NCBI GenBank assembly: GCA_002495065.1
Contig: DADT01000031.1
Span: 71,040 to 129,480 of the forward strand
DNA from: Methanoregula sp. UBA471
Lineage (GTDB): Archaea; Halobacteriota; Methanomicrobia; Methanomicrobiales; Methanospirillaceae
DNA length: 58,441 nt
Direction of reading: 5' to 3'
Part shown: in pieces, positions 25,638 through 34,056 of the stretch
How the letters are laid out: each line of letters opens with the position of its first letter
Position numbering within the stretch: position 1 is the stretch's first letter
Position numbers and translations under genes: made by a program
Notes under the pieces: model-generated
The model's input: the letters and a program-made list of their open reading frames with translations, nothing else
Told to the model about the DNA's origin: nothing
Databases searched by the model: none

Positions 25638-26354
25638 ATGGATTATTCTCATATGTTAAACGATGCCTTTCACTATACAAAAGAGGGCATCTTGGGAAGT
25701 GCGGATCGCTGGATGAAACTGATCCTTGCGATCATCTGCCTGGGCATTCCCATGAACGGGTATGTTATGCGGATCTACCGGGGGGCAGACCCGGCCCCGG
25801 AAGTCGACCAGTGGGGTACCCTGTTCGTTGACGGCCTGAAGCTGATCGCTGTGGGAATTATCTATGCGATCCCTGTGATGATCATCTGGGCATTTGCCTA
25901 CGGGAGCATGCTGCTTACCCTCATGCAGGGAAATCCCGCCGCTATGGAGAACTGGTCTCCCAACGTAGGACTCCTGGGGCTCTTTTACCTTCTCGAGATC
26001 ATCATCGGTATTATTATGCCGGTAGCAGCCATCCGCTTTGCCCGCACGGCGAGTTTTTCTGAAGCCTTCAACGTTGGTGCAATCCTTGAAACAATTAAAA
26101 AGATCGGGTGGATCAATTACCTTATCGCATTGATCCTCATCACCATTGTTATTGCCATCCCTGTATGCATCATCATCTTTGGCATGATCCTGATCGGGGG
26201 GATAAGCATGTATATGCTGGGTGGCAACGCTGCTACCCTCTTCGGGTTTATTGCAGCAGCGATCCTCATCATACTGGCCCTTGCTCCCCTCTTCGCGGTC
26301 TTCCAGGCACGCTACATGACAAGGGTTTACGATAGTGCTGCCCGGGAAGCATAA
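25638..26354 (+). CDS. DUF4013 membrane protein
   Basis: The 238-residue protein starts MDYSHMLNDAFHYTKEGILG, the typical DUF4013 opening, and has about five membrane segments (about 27-42, 68-95, 108-133, 150-185 and 195-225). The family is frequent in methanogens and of unknown function. Ribosome binding site is weak (ggtgaatca). Monocistronic. The decayed copy of the SRPBCC tail begins about 190 bases downstream. Confidence 0.85.
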   Translation: MDYSHMLNDAFHYTKEGILGSADRWMKLILAIICLGIPMNGYVMRIYRGADPAPEVDQWGTLFVDGLKLIAVGIIYAIPVMIIWAFAYGSMLLTLMQGNPAAMENWSPNVGLLGLFYLLEIIIGIIMPVAAIRFARTASFSEAFNVGAILETIKKIGWINYLIALILITIVIAIPVCIIIFGMILIGGISMYMLGGNAATLFGFIAAAILIILALAPLFAVFQARYMTRVYDSAAREA

Positions 26355-26539
26355 TCTTTTTTTTGGTTCCGGTGACATGAATTTTACCCGGGCTGTCCTT
26401 TCCGGAATATTCCTGATGAGAGAATGAGGAATAGCAAAAAAATAACAGATTTTGTGATGTTTAAGTCTGTTGAAATCCTGTTTTCCGGTGATTCGCTTTC
26501 TCTTATCGGCTGTTTTCAGAAGGTACCCCCATCTTTCCC

Positions 26540-26985
26540 CCGGACTCACCCTGCGGCACACCGGAATTCCCCCCGGCGACATAAGCGATGCAAGGAGGAC
26601 CGGGTGGAATGAGTCCGTCGACAAGTATGCCGGCGTTCCGGCAGTGAACCTATTCAGGGAAGGGAAGAAATAGCGTAAAGCAATCCAGGCTTGCTACGGG
26701 CTCCGATCAGGGTAAAAGGAGCCCGGTACGTGCCCCGTTTTTCAATATCCATAAACCGGGCGTATTTTGCCAAACGGGCGATTTTATAGTACCCCCAGAG
26801 CTGGGTGAGATTTCCCTTTACCGGGAAAATCGCTACTCATGGGCGAGTCATGTCCGGATTTGCTTCCGGACGACCAGCAGATGGCTTTTAACGATGTGCT
26901 GAATAAAAATAATATGAGGCTGGATTGGCAAACGGGAGGCATAACGGGCGAGAATTATCGACAGAGAATGGGATTACGACGGAGG
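26540..26985 (+). repeat. Duplicated block, copy B
   Basis: Near-identical partner of 17100-17545 in the same orientation. It starts inside the decayed SRPBCC reading frame, runs through the shared non-coding part, and stops where dispersed repeat copy 3 begins. It sits at the left edge of the AT-rich island. Confidence 0.85.
26545..26673 (+). pseudogene. Truncated SRPBCC gene tail
   Basis: Codes in frame for LTLRHTGIPPGDISDARRTG and onward to NLFREGKK before the stop, matching the last 42 residues of the intact gene at 16525-17238. Everything upstream of the shared LTLRH is missing, so this is a 5'-truncated remnant within duplicated block copy B. Confidence 0.85.
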
Positions 26986-27036
26986 GAATTTTACGCTCAA
27001 CTTGGCTCCGCCCCCCTCGCCGCGTTAGCTTCACTG
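26986..27036 (+). repeat. Dispersed GC-rich intergenic repeat, copy 3
   Basis: Reads GAATTTTACGCTCAACTTGG then CTCCGCCCCCCTCGCCGCGT; the most diverged of four copies. It ends duplicated block copy B and interrupts the reading frame that is longer in copy A. The sequence becomes AT-rich immediately after it. A short stretch GGGGGTTTAACG at 27123-27134 echoes the start of the repeat again. Confidence 0.6.
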
Positions 27037-27170
27037 GATATTATCTGACAACACCTCGACATTTTTGACAGGCCATATTTTCAGACTACCTTAAAATTTC
27101 TAAAATTGATGGGATAAAATAAGGGGGTTTAACGTTTGAAATATTAAATAAATATTCAAGGAGGATATCT

Positions 27171-27761
27171 TTGTCCGATTCTCAAAATAAACTCAAAATG
27201 TATAAAAGGCTTGAATTTCTCGGAGATCGTGTTTTGAATCTTATTGTTTCTCATCATCTTTTCGAAAACCCCGCTGAATATTCAGAGGGGGATCTCACGA
27301 ATAGGATGAGGTTTACTTCGAACAACAATCTTGAAGAAATTTTCGAGAATTTCCCTGGTGATCTTAAAAAAGAAATTCTAGAATTTAAATCTAAATATAG
27401 ACCCGATGAATTAACCTCGATCGCTGATGCAATAGAAGCATATATTGGATTCTACTATTTAGAGCATAAATTTGAAGCGACAATCAACAGATTCGAGAAA
27501 ATGTTTTCCGACGATATCGACAGATTTGATCCTGATACTGATTACATATCAAAACTTCAGATCCTGACACAGCAGAATCAGAAAATTCCCGAATATGAGC
27601 AGATAGGGAAAGATGAGATTGATCAAAACAATAACCATACGTTTAAGTTTCAGGTACTAATCGATGGAATGCCAAAGGGTCGAGGTTCAGGACGAAATCA
27701 TTCCCAAGCAAAACAAAGGGCAGCTTTAGATGCATTGACCACGCTTGATCCAAAAATATAA
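27171..27761 (+). CDS. RNase III with dsRNA-binding domain, short N-terminus
   Basis: The 196-residue protein has an RNase III catalytic domain with KRLEFLGDRVLNL (E and D of the active site), SEGDLTNRM (E65-like) and SIADAIEAYIG (D and E of the second metal-binding block), followed by a C-terminal dsRBD (HTFKFQVLIDGMPKGRGSGR). All main catalytic residues are kept. The N-terminal helix normally found about 25 residues before the signature is missing: the protein starts at a TTG with aaggagg 7 bases upstream, only 13 residues before the signature. The frame stays open back to 27123, where a repeat-like sequence begins. Classical RNase III is rare in archaea, so acquisition by transfer is likely. 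Confidence 0.85.
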   Translation: MSDSQNKLKMYKRLEFLGDRVLNLIVSHHLFENPAEYSEGDLTNRMRFTSNNNLEEIFENFPGDLKKEILEFKSKYRPDELTSIADAIEAYIGFYYLEHKFEATINRFEKMFSDDIDRFDPDTDYISKLQILTQQNQKIPEYEQIGKDEIDQNNNHTFKFQVLIDGMPKGRGSGRNHSQAKQRAALDALTTLDPKI

Positions 27762-27857
27762 TTTCGCCTCTCAATTTTCTATTATTCAAGCTTGGTGAAA
27801 CGCCAAACCTGGCACCTTAATCACCTCCCACTCCAATCTCCCTGCAAGGCAAATTCC

Positions 27858-30800
27858 ATGAAATCCCTTCCTCATGGTCTCTATGAACAACTTATCAATA
27901 CGAATCTCGAAGAAAAACTTCGAGGACAAAGTATCAGCAAGGATACCCTGAAAAATTTTGATTCACCAGTTCTTCTCTCTCAATATCTCGGCCCGATCCT
28001 GAAAAGGTCTCTCGAATTCTTGGACGGTTCTGAGGGGTCACCATCAGAACAGGTAGCGTGCTGCAACGAGATTATCCGTCTTCTCGCAAAAATCACGAAG
28101 GAAGAGTGTCTTGATCAATGCGTAATTTCTGAAGGCGGAGAAATTCTCCTCTCCATCGGTGACGAAAGACTCTCCTCATTCCGGCCCATTACGCCCCTCG
28201 CCCAAAGCAGTTTATTTACCGGTTCTTCTCTCGAACCCAGTTTGATTCAAGAGCTGAAGGCAGAGATTCTGTCCGCCGACCGGATCGACATCCTCGTATC
28301 ATTCATCAAATGGAGCGGGATCCGGCTTCTTATGGATGAACTCAGGCAGTTTTGTGACCAGGGCCGGCTACGTGTCATTACGACCGCTTACACCGGCGCG
28401 ACAGACATTCGGGCTATCGATTTCCTTTCGTCGCTGCCGAATACCGAAGTCCGGATATCCTATGATACCGCATACACCCGGCTCCATGCAAAAGCCTACT
28501 ATTTTGAGCGGGACTCCGGGTTTTCCACTGCGTATGTCGGATCATCGAACATCTCGAATCCCGCGATTACGTCGGGTCTTGAGTGGAATGTAAAACTAAC
28601 AGAAAAAGACTCCAAACCGTTGATCCGGAAGATCCAGGCTTCGTTTGAGAGTTACTGGAATGACAGGGAATTTTTGGAATACACAGAGAAAGACAGGGCA
28701 ACGTTCGAGGAGGCGGTCCGGAAGGAACGAAGAGGAACTGCTGATGAAAGTTCCCCATACTTTTTTGACATAACCCCGTTTTCTTTCCAGAAGGAGATCC
28801 TCGAACGCTTGCTGGCGGAGCGGACGATACACAACCATTACAAGAATCTCGTTGTTGCGGCTACGGGGACTGGCAAGACCGTTATATCCTCGTTTGATTT
28901 CCGCCGGTTCCGCGAGACGAATCCCCGGTCCCGACTTCTCTTTGTCGCACATCGCGAAGAGATCCTGAAGCAGAGTCTCTATACCTTCCGGGGAATCCTT
29001 AAGGACCAAAACTTCGGTGATATTGCTGTAGCCGGTAAAATTCCTGCGCAGACCGATCATGTCTTCATGTCAATCCAGACCTTCAACAGTTCCGGGTTTT
29101 CAAAAAGGACTCCTCCCGATTTTTACGATTTCATCATCATCGATGAATTCCATCATGCGGCAGCGGCCTCGTACCAGCATCTCCTATCCTATTACCGGCC
29201 GAATGTCCTGCTCGGGCTGACGGCCACACCAGAGCGAATGGACAATCTCGACATCCTGGGATATTTCGATGGCCGGATTGCTGCGGAGATCCGGCTCGCG
29301 GAGGCGATTAACCGGAACCTTCTCGCACCCTTCCATTACTTCGGTATCACGGATACGGTGAACCTTGATGACGTTGAGTGGTCCCGGGGAAAATACAACC
29401 AGGGAATCCTGTCCCTTCGCTATACTGGGAATGATACCCGGGCCGGCCTTATCGCAGAATCCCTCCGGAAGTATGTCACCGACATCGATGAGATCATGGG
29501 CCTCGGGTTCTGCGTGAGTATCGAGCATGCGAACTACATGGCCGGCATCTTCACCCGGATGGGTATTCCCTCGGTCTCTTTGAGCTCCGAGAGTCCCGAT
29601 GAAGAGCGGCGAACGGTCCAGCGGCGTCTGCGGGAGAAGGTGATCCGCTTCATCTTTGTCGTCGATCTGTACAACGAAGGGGTGGACATCCCGGAGATCA
29701 ACACGATCCTCTTCTTGCGTCCTACTGAGAGCATGACCGTCTTTCTCCAGCAGTTGGGCCGTGGGCTCCGGCTCTGTCCTGGGAAGGAATGTCTCACGGT
29801 GCTGGATTTTGTCGGGCGGCAGAACGCGAACTATCATTTTGATGCAAAATACCGAGCCTTGGTGGGCGATGCTCATGTACCAATTACCCAGCAGGTCCGA
29901 ACAAACACCTTCTCTCTCCCCCGGGGTTGTTTCATCACGCTAGAGAAAGTTGCGCAGCAGACCGTGCTCTCTCACATTGAACAATCGCTTACGAAGCGGA
30001 AGGGCCTCGTGCAAAAGATTGCTCGGTTTGAAGTGGAGTCCGGGAAAACGCTGGAGATCGGGAATTTTCTTTCGTACTACGATCTTTCGCCCGGGGAAAT
30101 TTATGGACGGTCGAGTTTCAGGCATCTGTGTGCGAAAGCAGGGTTGTGTCATCCTCCTTCTCCTGATGAGGAGGACCTTCTCGTTACTGCTGCTCGAAGG
30201 TTACTCCCGCTCACTTCCGTCTCTCTTATCCGGTTCATCCGCCGGTTCCTCGCTCATCCGGAGGTTTCTTTCACGGATCCTTCACGGGATTCTTTTCTTT
30301 CAATGCTCTGGTATTCGTTCCATACCGAGCCGCTTATCACGGATATTGTCTCTGGTATGCAACCGTTCCTTTCTCATGAGTGGATGGTTCAGGAGATAGA
30401 CGGGCTGCTTGGGTACTTGGAGGACAAGACGGAAGTCCTCGAAGGTTCGTTGAATGTCGGTTTTCCGACCGGACTTTCTCTTCATTGCACCTATTCCCGT
30501 GACCAAATCTTTGCGGGTCTCGGCCACTGGACGCTGTCCCGGATGAGCGTTGCCGGCAAACGTGAGGGAGTGTTGTTTCTCCGGGAGAGGAATCTGGATG
30601 TGTTCTTCATCACTCTCAATAAATCCGAGAAGCACTTCTCGCCCTCTACGATGTACAACGATTACGCGATCAGCGAGCGGCTCTTTCACTGGCAGTCCCA
30701 GAGCACGACATCGGCATCGTCCCCGACCGGGCAGCGGTATGTTAGCGGCTCCAAGGTTTTGCTGTTTGTCCGGGAGTTTAATAAAATTGGGAATATTTCA

Positions 30801-30929
30801 CAGCCGTTTGTATGTTTAGGGACTGCTCGGTATGTGAGTCATGAGGGTAGCAAGCCGATGAGTATTGTGTGGCGGTTGGATGTGGAGATTCCGGCCTGGT
30901 TTATGAAGAAGGCGGGGAAGGGGATTTGA
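27858..30929 (+). CDS. PLD-nuclease and DEAD-box helicase fusion with DUF3427 domain
   Basis: About 1023 residues. An N-terminal PLD-like nuclease domain holds the HKD motif HAKAYYFERDSG near 209, with GSSNIS following. A superfamily 2 helicase core follows: motif I ATGTGKTVISS near 334, DEFHH near 427, TATPERMD, and motif VI QQLGRGLRLCPGK. A DUF3427-type C-terminus ends the protein (GQRYVSGSKVLLFVRE). The same architecture occurs in restriction-like and defence helicases of bacteria and archaea. A start at 27858 (MKSLPHGLYEQL) is preferred over a TTG at 27792 because the family begins there. The gene is GC-richer than its neighbours. It follows the RNase III gene by about 100 bases. Confidence 0.9.
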   Translation: MKSLPHGLYEQLINTNLEEKLRGQSISKDTLKNFDSPVLLSQYLGPILKRSLEFLDGSEGSPSEQVACCNEIIRLLAKITKEECLDQCVISEGGEILLSIGDERLSSFRPITPLAQSSLFTGSSLEPSLIQELKAEILSADRIDILVSFIKWSGIRLLMDELRQFCDQGRLRVITTAYTGATDIRAIDFLSSLPNTEVRISYDTAYTRLHAKAYYFERDSGFSTAYVGSSNISNPAITSGLEWNVKLTEKDSKPLIRKIQASFESYWNDREFLEYTEKDRATFEEAVRKERRGTADESSPYFFDITPFSFQKEILERLLAERTIHNHYKNLVVAATGTGKTVISSFDFRRFRETNPRSRLLFVAHREEILKQSLYTFRGILKDQNFGDIAVAGKIPAQTDHVFMSIQTFNSSGFSKRTPPDFYDFIIIDEFHHAAAASYQHLLSYYRPNVLLGLTATPERMDNLDILGYFDGRIAAEIRLAEAINRNLLAPFHYFGITDTVNLDDVEWSRGKYNQGILSLRYTGNDTRAGLIAESLRKYVTDIDEIMGLGFCVSIEHANYMAGIFTRMGIPSVSLSSESPDEERRTVQRRLREKVIRFIFVVDLYNEGVDIPEINTILFLRPTESMTVFLQQLGRGLRLCPGKECLTVLDFVGRQNANYHFDAKYRALVGDAHVPITQQVRTNTFSLPRGCFITLEKVAQQTVLSHIEQSLTKRKGLVQKIARFEVESGKTLEIGNFLSYYDLSPGEIYGRSSFRHLCAKAGLCHPPSPDEEDLLVTAARRLLPLTSVSLIRFIRRFLAHPEVSFTDPSRDSFLSMLWYSFHTEPLITDIVSGMQPFLSHEWMVQEIDGLLGYLEDKTEVLEGSLNVGFPTGLSLHCTYSRDQIFAGLGHWTLSRMSVAGKREGVLFLRERNLDVFFITLNKSEKHFSPSTMYNDYAISERLFHWQSQSTTSASSPTGQRYVSGSKVLLFVREFNKIGNISQPFVCLGTARYVSHEGSKPMSIVWRLDVEIPAWFMKKAGKGI

Positions 30930-30930
30930 G

Positions 30931-30985
30931 GATTTGACGCTCATCGGGGCTCTGCCCCTTGCGCCGCGTGGGTTTTCCCCCGGGT
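30931..30985 (+). repeat. Dispersed GC-rich intergenic repeat, copy 4
   Basis: Reads GGATTTGACGCTCATCGGGG, then CTCTGCCCCTTGCGCCGCGT and a CCCCCGGGTG end. It starts one base after the stop of the DUF3427 helicase, so it may also act as its terminator hairpin (GGGGC-TCT-GCCCC). AT-rich island sequence begins right after it. Confidence 0.75.
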
Positions 30986-31009
30986 GTAAGCCTCTTCTAC
31001 TAGGTGTAG

Positions 31010-31786
31010 TTAGAATTTATTTAATTTTTTAATTTTCTCTCTTTCGTATAATTGGCTACCATCAGATATTAATTCGAAAAGGATATTAATGGCATAGCGG
31101 TTTTCGAAGCTTGTTTTTATTTGTGAGACATGGTTTGCGCCTTCACCAGAAATTAAAAGGGATGGTGCAAAATGGTTCCCTTTTTTCTTTCTTTTATTTT
31201 TTCGAAGAAAGTCAGGTTTTAACACATGAACGATTCCAATAAAGCTTCCAATTAGTTCTGGAAAAGGACTATAATGTTTAGCTTCTGCGAAGGTAATCAA
31301 ATTCTCATTTGCGATAAAGTAAAATTTTTGTTTTTGATTTTGATAGAAGGATAAATTTTGATCTGAAGAGATCTCAGACTGGGTCTGGTCCTCAAAAAAG
31401 TGGGAAATTACGATATCAGGAGTAAAAAAAATATTATTATCTGACTTCGATTGAACTCGAACATTTTGCCTTATTGAGCAAATAACGGTAAATTTTTTTC
31501 CATTTTCTTGATAATCTTTTCTGGCAAGAAAAAAAGAGAAATTATTTGGATTTCCGGCTGGACTTAACTGATATACAAAATTGCCATTTCCTGAATCTGG
31601 ATTTATCATGGTTATCTCGAAATCTTGATTTTGGTAAAATCGAACAGCATTATTATAACAATTTATTTCGAAATATGTTGCAATCCGACGTACCTGATTA
31701 TTGAGAACCTGCCCGAAATCTAGTAAATACTGATTGATGTCAACCATGAAATCTGTTGCTTCCCTAAACGGTGATTTCTCGGTCAT
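31010..31786 (-). CDS. Predicted PD-(D/E)XK-like nuclease, hypothetical
   Basis: The 258-residue AT-rich gene encodes an unrecognised protein. Its central part has TPDIVISHF and later LITFAEAKHYSPFPELIGS, the D...ExK spacing of PD-(D/E)XK nucleases with a helix after it. The N-terminal 120 residues (QVLNNQVRRIATYFEINCYN) form a separate beta-rich module. It overlaps the upstream 135-residue gene by ATGA, making a two-gene unit. A defence-related nuclease is an inference from motif and location. Confidence 0.5.
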   Translation of the reverse strand: MTEKSPFREATDFMVDINQYLLDFGQVLNNQVRRIATYFEINCYNNAVRFYQNQDFEITMINPDSGNGNFVYQLSPAGNPNNFSFFLARKDYQENGKKFTVICSIRQNVRVQSKSDNNIFFTPDIVISHFFEDQTQSEISSDQNLSFYQNQKQKFYFIANENLITFAEAKHYSPFPELIGSFIGIVHVLKPDFLRKNKRKKKGNHFAPSLLISGEGANHVSQIKTSFENRYAINILFELISDGSQLYEREKIKKLNKF

Positions 31787-32190
31787 ATTTTTCTCTCTAT
31801 CCTTTCAATACTTTTCATGAAATCCTCGATAGCCATATATTCCAAAATTTCAGCCGGAATGTTATATTTTTCAAGAATTTTTTTAAATTCAATCACCGTT
31901 TTGAATAGTTGCTTATTTTTTTCATGATTGAACTGTTTTTTTCCGACTTTTAACCCATTTGCGCCAGCATTCATTAAACTATAAGAAAATGAAAGTGTTC
32001 CATCAATCGGTTTGATTATTCTTCGATATAATACACCCAAAAAAATCAGGTATTCAAGTGTTTTTCTCCGAGGTTTTTGTCTTTCTCTTGTTCTTAAAAA
32101 AAAATCTAATTCTTTGATTTTAAAATAGTATTCCGGTTCAATCTCCATCCTCAATTGGGGCGGAATCGATTTCCACAACTCATCATCCAT
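31783..32190 (-). CDS. Hypothetical helical protein, partner of the preceding gene
   Basis: A 135-residue basic, helix-rich protein (YYFKIKELDFFLRTRERQKP; EFKKILEKYNIPAEILEYMA) with no recognised domain. It is the first gene of a two-gene unit, coupled by ATGA to the nuclease-like gene downstream. Base composition is very AT-rich like the rest of the island. Confidence 0.55.
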   Translation of the reverse strand: MDDELWKSIPPQLRMEIEPEYYFKIKELDFFLRTRERQKPRRKTLEYLIFLGVLYRRIIKPIDGTLSFSYSLMNAGANGLKVGKKQFNHEKNKQLFKTVIEFKKILEKYNIPAEILEYMAIEDFMKSIERIERKI

Positions 32191-32278
32191 ATAGGATAAA
32201 TTAAAATGATCAAATAAATAATTTCGGGATAAGATGAGGAAATTTTTCTTAAATAAAAAGACGCTCTATGGAAAACCT

Positions 32279-32298
32279 TTTTTTCTTCGAAGAAAAAA
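32279..32298. terminator. 20-base perfect palindrome, probable terminator
   Basis: TTTTTTCTTCGAAGAAAAAA is a perfect palindrome lying between the end of the QueC-nuclease operon and the next minus-strand gene. T-tracts on both strands make a bidirectional terminator plausible. Confidence 0.45.
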
Positions 32299-32325
32299 CG
32301 GCGACCAAAAGATCTAAGGTACAGT

Positions 32326-32514
32326 GCCTCCTTACTTGGTTATGTTATTAACGATTAAGGAGGCAAGATAATGTCAGCAAACCGGTATATCAGGTTTGTT
32401 GAAATTGTCTTCCGGATTTCCGGATTAAAATCCCAGAGAATCCGTCATGATTTAGTCAATTTTGAAAATTCTGGGACTATTGTCTGTAAATCTACTATCC
32501 TCACAGAATTCTGA
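32326..32514 (+). mobile_element. Possible insertion-sequence remnant with hairpin-masked ribosome binding site
   Basis: A plus-strand ORF of 47 codons (32371-32514) starts MSANRYIRFVEIVFRISGL, which recalls the N-terminus of IS5/ISH-type archaeal transposases (YIxFVExxFxIS), then loses that character. It has a strong aaggagg 7 bases before the ATG. That site is the right arm of a 9-base stem (GCCTCCTTA at 32326-32334, TAAGGAGGC at 32356-32364). It runs antisense into the end of the next gene, so it is probably a truncated scar. The family call rests on memory of motif pattern only. Confidence 0.3.
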
Positions 32515-33032
32515 AAGTCACTGAAATATTCGTTTACTGTAATGTATTTATCCTGATATTTTTCAAAAAAAGACGCTGACAGGGCACGATCTTTGGATAA
32601 GACACTTTTGAGATCTCGACTGCTATTAAAAAATCGACTCGGATGTTCGATTCCTATCACATATAGATATTTTTCAAGATTTCCGCCATTTTCCACAAGA
32701 TTAAAAAAATCTTTAAAAAGAGAATTTTGTCGTATTGACTCAGGACCACCTCTCCATGTTATAAACTTGAATTCCGCAACTCTTTTTGTTGTCTTCAAAT
32801 CAAATTTTTTCCCGGTATTCCCTGCTCCTAATGATACATATTCGATTTTTTCTTCTGGTGATAAAATATATGAAAGTGAGACAAGAATTCCCCAGGCATG
32901 GATGATGGTGTTAATCTGGCCTACAATATACTTTATCTGAAGCGCTGCTTCAAGGACATTTGGATCGAACTGACCTCGTTTCAATTGTTCACTGATTTCA
33001 ATGAGATTTTTTTTATTGAAGTGAACTTTCAA
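32445..33032 (-). CDS. Predicted PD-(D/E)XK nuclease
   Basis: The 195-residue protein shows LGAGNTGKKFDLKTTKRVAE followed directly by FKFITW: an Asp, then ExK at strand spacing, the PD-(D/E)XK signature. The N-terminal part (FDPNVLEAALQIKYIVGQIN) is helical. In-frame coding starts at a TTG (33032) with no good ribosome binding site. Upstream, another frame encodes HEQLVKWIGDYRKFVYKSQS, and a single missing T in the run at 33031-33035 would join it, so the true N-terminus may be longer. It is the last gene of the HTH-QueC-nitrilase-nuclease operon. A restriction role is inferred. Confidence 0.65.
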   Translation of the reverse strand: MKVHFNKKNLIEISEQLKRGQFDPNVLEAALQIKYIVGQINTIIHAWGILVSLSYILSPEEKIEYVSLGAGNTGKKFDLKTTKRVAEFKFITWRGGPESIRQNSLFKDFFNLVENGGNLEKYLYVIGIEHPSRFFNSSRDLKSVLSKDRALSASFFEKYQDKYITVNEYFSDFQNSVRIVDLQTIVPEFSKLTKS

Positions 33033-33107
33033 AAACTGAAATTGTTTGACGAAGATTGTGATTTATAGACAAATTTTCGATAGTCTCCAATCCATTTGAC
33101 AAGTTGT

Positions 33108-34031
33108 TCATGATTTATCCTCTATTGATAGTTTTTGCTTTTCTGGTATTAAATCGCCGAGATCGAATATCTGAATCAACACTAAACCTTCGATTAAGTT
33201 GGAATCCGAAAGAGTCTTCACTGGCATCAAACTATTTTCATCGATTTTACTATCCAAATATGATTTTGAATAAGTCCTAAAATTTATCCCTGTGCGCCAG
33301 CTCTTTGGTATTTGTCTTCGGACAAAAATCGCAGCACCAAAGACCGGGCAACGCCATTTTGCTGATGCTCCTGCAAAGCCTTTCCTGACAAAATCGACAA
33401 CTCCCTTCGGACCAATCTCGTTATTCGGAACGAAGTAATGAACATGACTCAAGATTACATCCGCTCCTGGGTTCACAAGATTCCACTGTTGTGGTCCATA
33501 GGTATCGTAACATATTGCAGGATAGAATCGAACACCGTTTAAGGAAAAAATTCTGGGTTTTCCGAAATATCCGTGTAAATAATCCGGAGAGAGATGAACC
33601 CGCTCTCGCTCTGTTTTGGTTAATACGTGAAACTTTCGACATGTTGCAATAATGCCGGCCTTATCAACAGCTATTGCAAGCTGGTCGACATCATATCCTT
33701 CCTCATCCATTGATCCATCGATCCCAAGACAGACAACAATATGAGCTGGAATTTTTTTCAAATTTCTTTTGATTTTTCCCTCGATGAATGGGAATAAAAA
33801 ATCTGCTGGTTCTCTTCCATTGTGAAACCAACCGCCAGGAAACAGGATCACACCATCACCTTGAGATTCCGATGAGATCTTGGAAATTATACGAAGAAGA
33901 GCCGCCATCCGGTCTTTAATCTGTGTTGCATTTTTTTGCGGACTACTATCGGGAAATTTATCGTTAACGGTCTGTAAGGTAACGGTTGCGATCCACAGTT
34001 TTTTCTGAAATTCTTGTCGTTCTTTAATCAT
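33108..34031 (-). CDS. Nitrilase-fold (carbon-nitrogen hydrolase) protein
   Basis: The 307-residue protein has a nitrilase-superfamily core: a CRKFHVLTK segment with the catalytic Lys position, and YPAICYDTYGPQQW with the nucleophile Cys. Where the catalytic Glu is expected (FPE), it reads VILFPGGWFH, so the usual Glu-Lys-Cys triad is incomplete. The protein could be non-hydrolytic, could use another acid, or could bind a nitrile such as preQ0. It lies directly after queC (25-base gap) and before a nuclease gene. Start was set at the Met of IKERQEFQKK; the longer frame overlaps queC. Function in the deazaguanine pathway is inferred from context only. Confidence 0.65.
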   Translation of the reverse strand: MIKERQEFQKKLWIATVTLQTVNDKFPDSSPQKNATQIKDRMAALLRIISKISSESQGDGVILFPGGWFHNGREPADFLFPFIEGKIKRNLKKIPAHIVVCLGIDGSMDEEGYDVDQLAIAVDKAGIIATCRKFHVLTKTERERVHLSPDYLHGYFGKPRIFSLNGVRFYPAICYDTYGPQQWNLVNPGADVILSHVHYFVPNNEIGPKGVVDFVRKGFAGASAKWRCPVFGAAIFVRRQIPKSWRTGINFRTYSKSYLDSKIDENSLMPVKTLSDSNLIEGLVLIQIFDLGDLIPEKQKLSIEDKS

Positions 34032-34056
34032 GAAATGAAGCGAGTTATCGGAAAGA

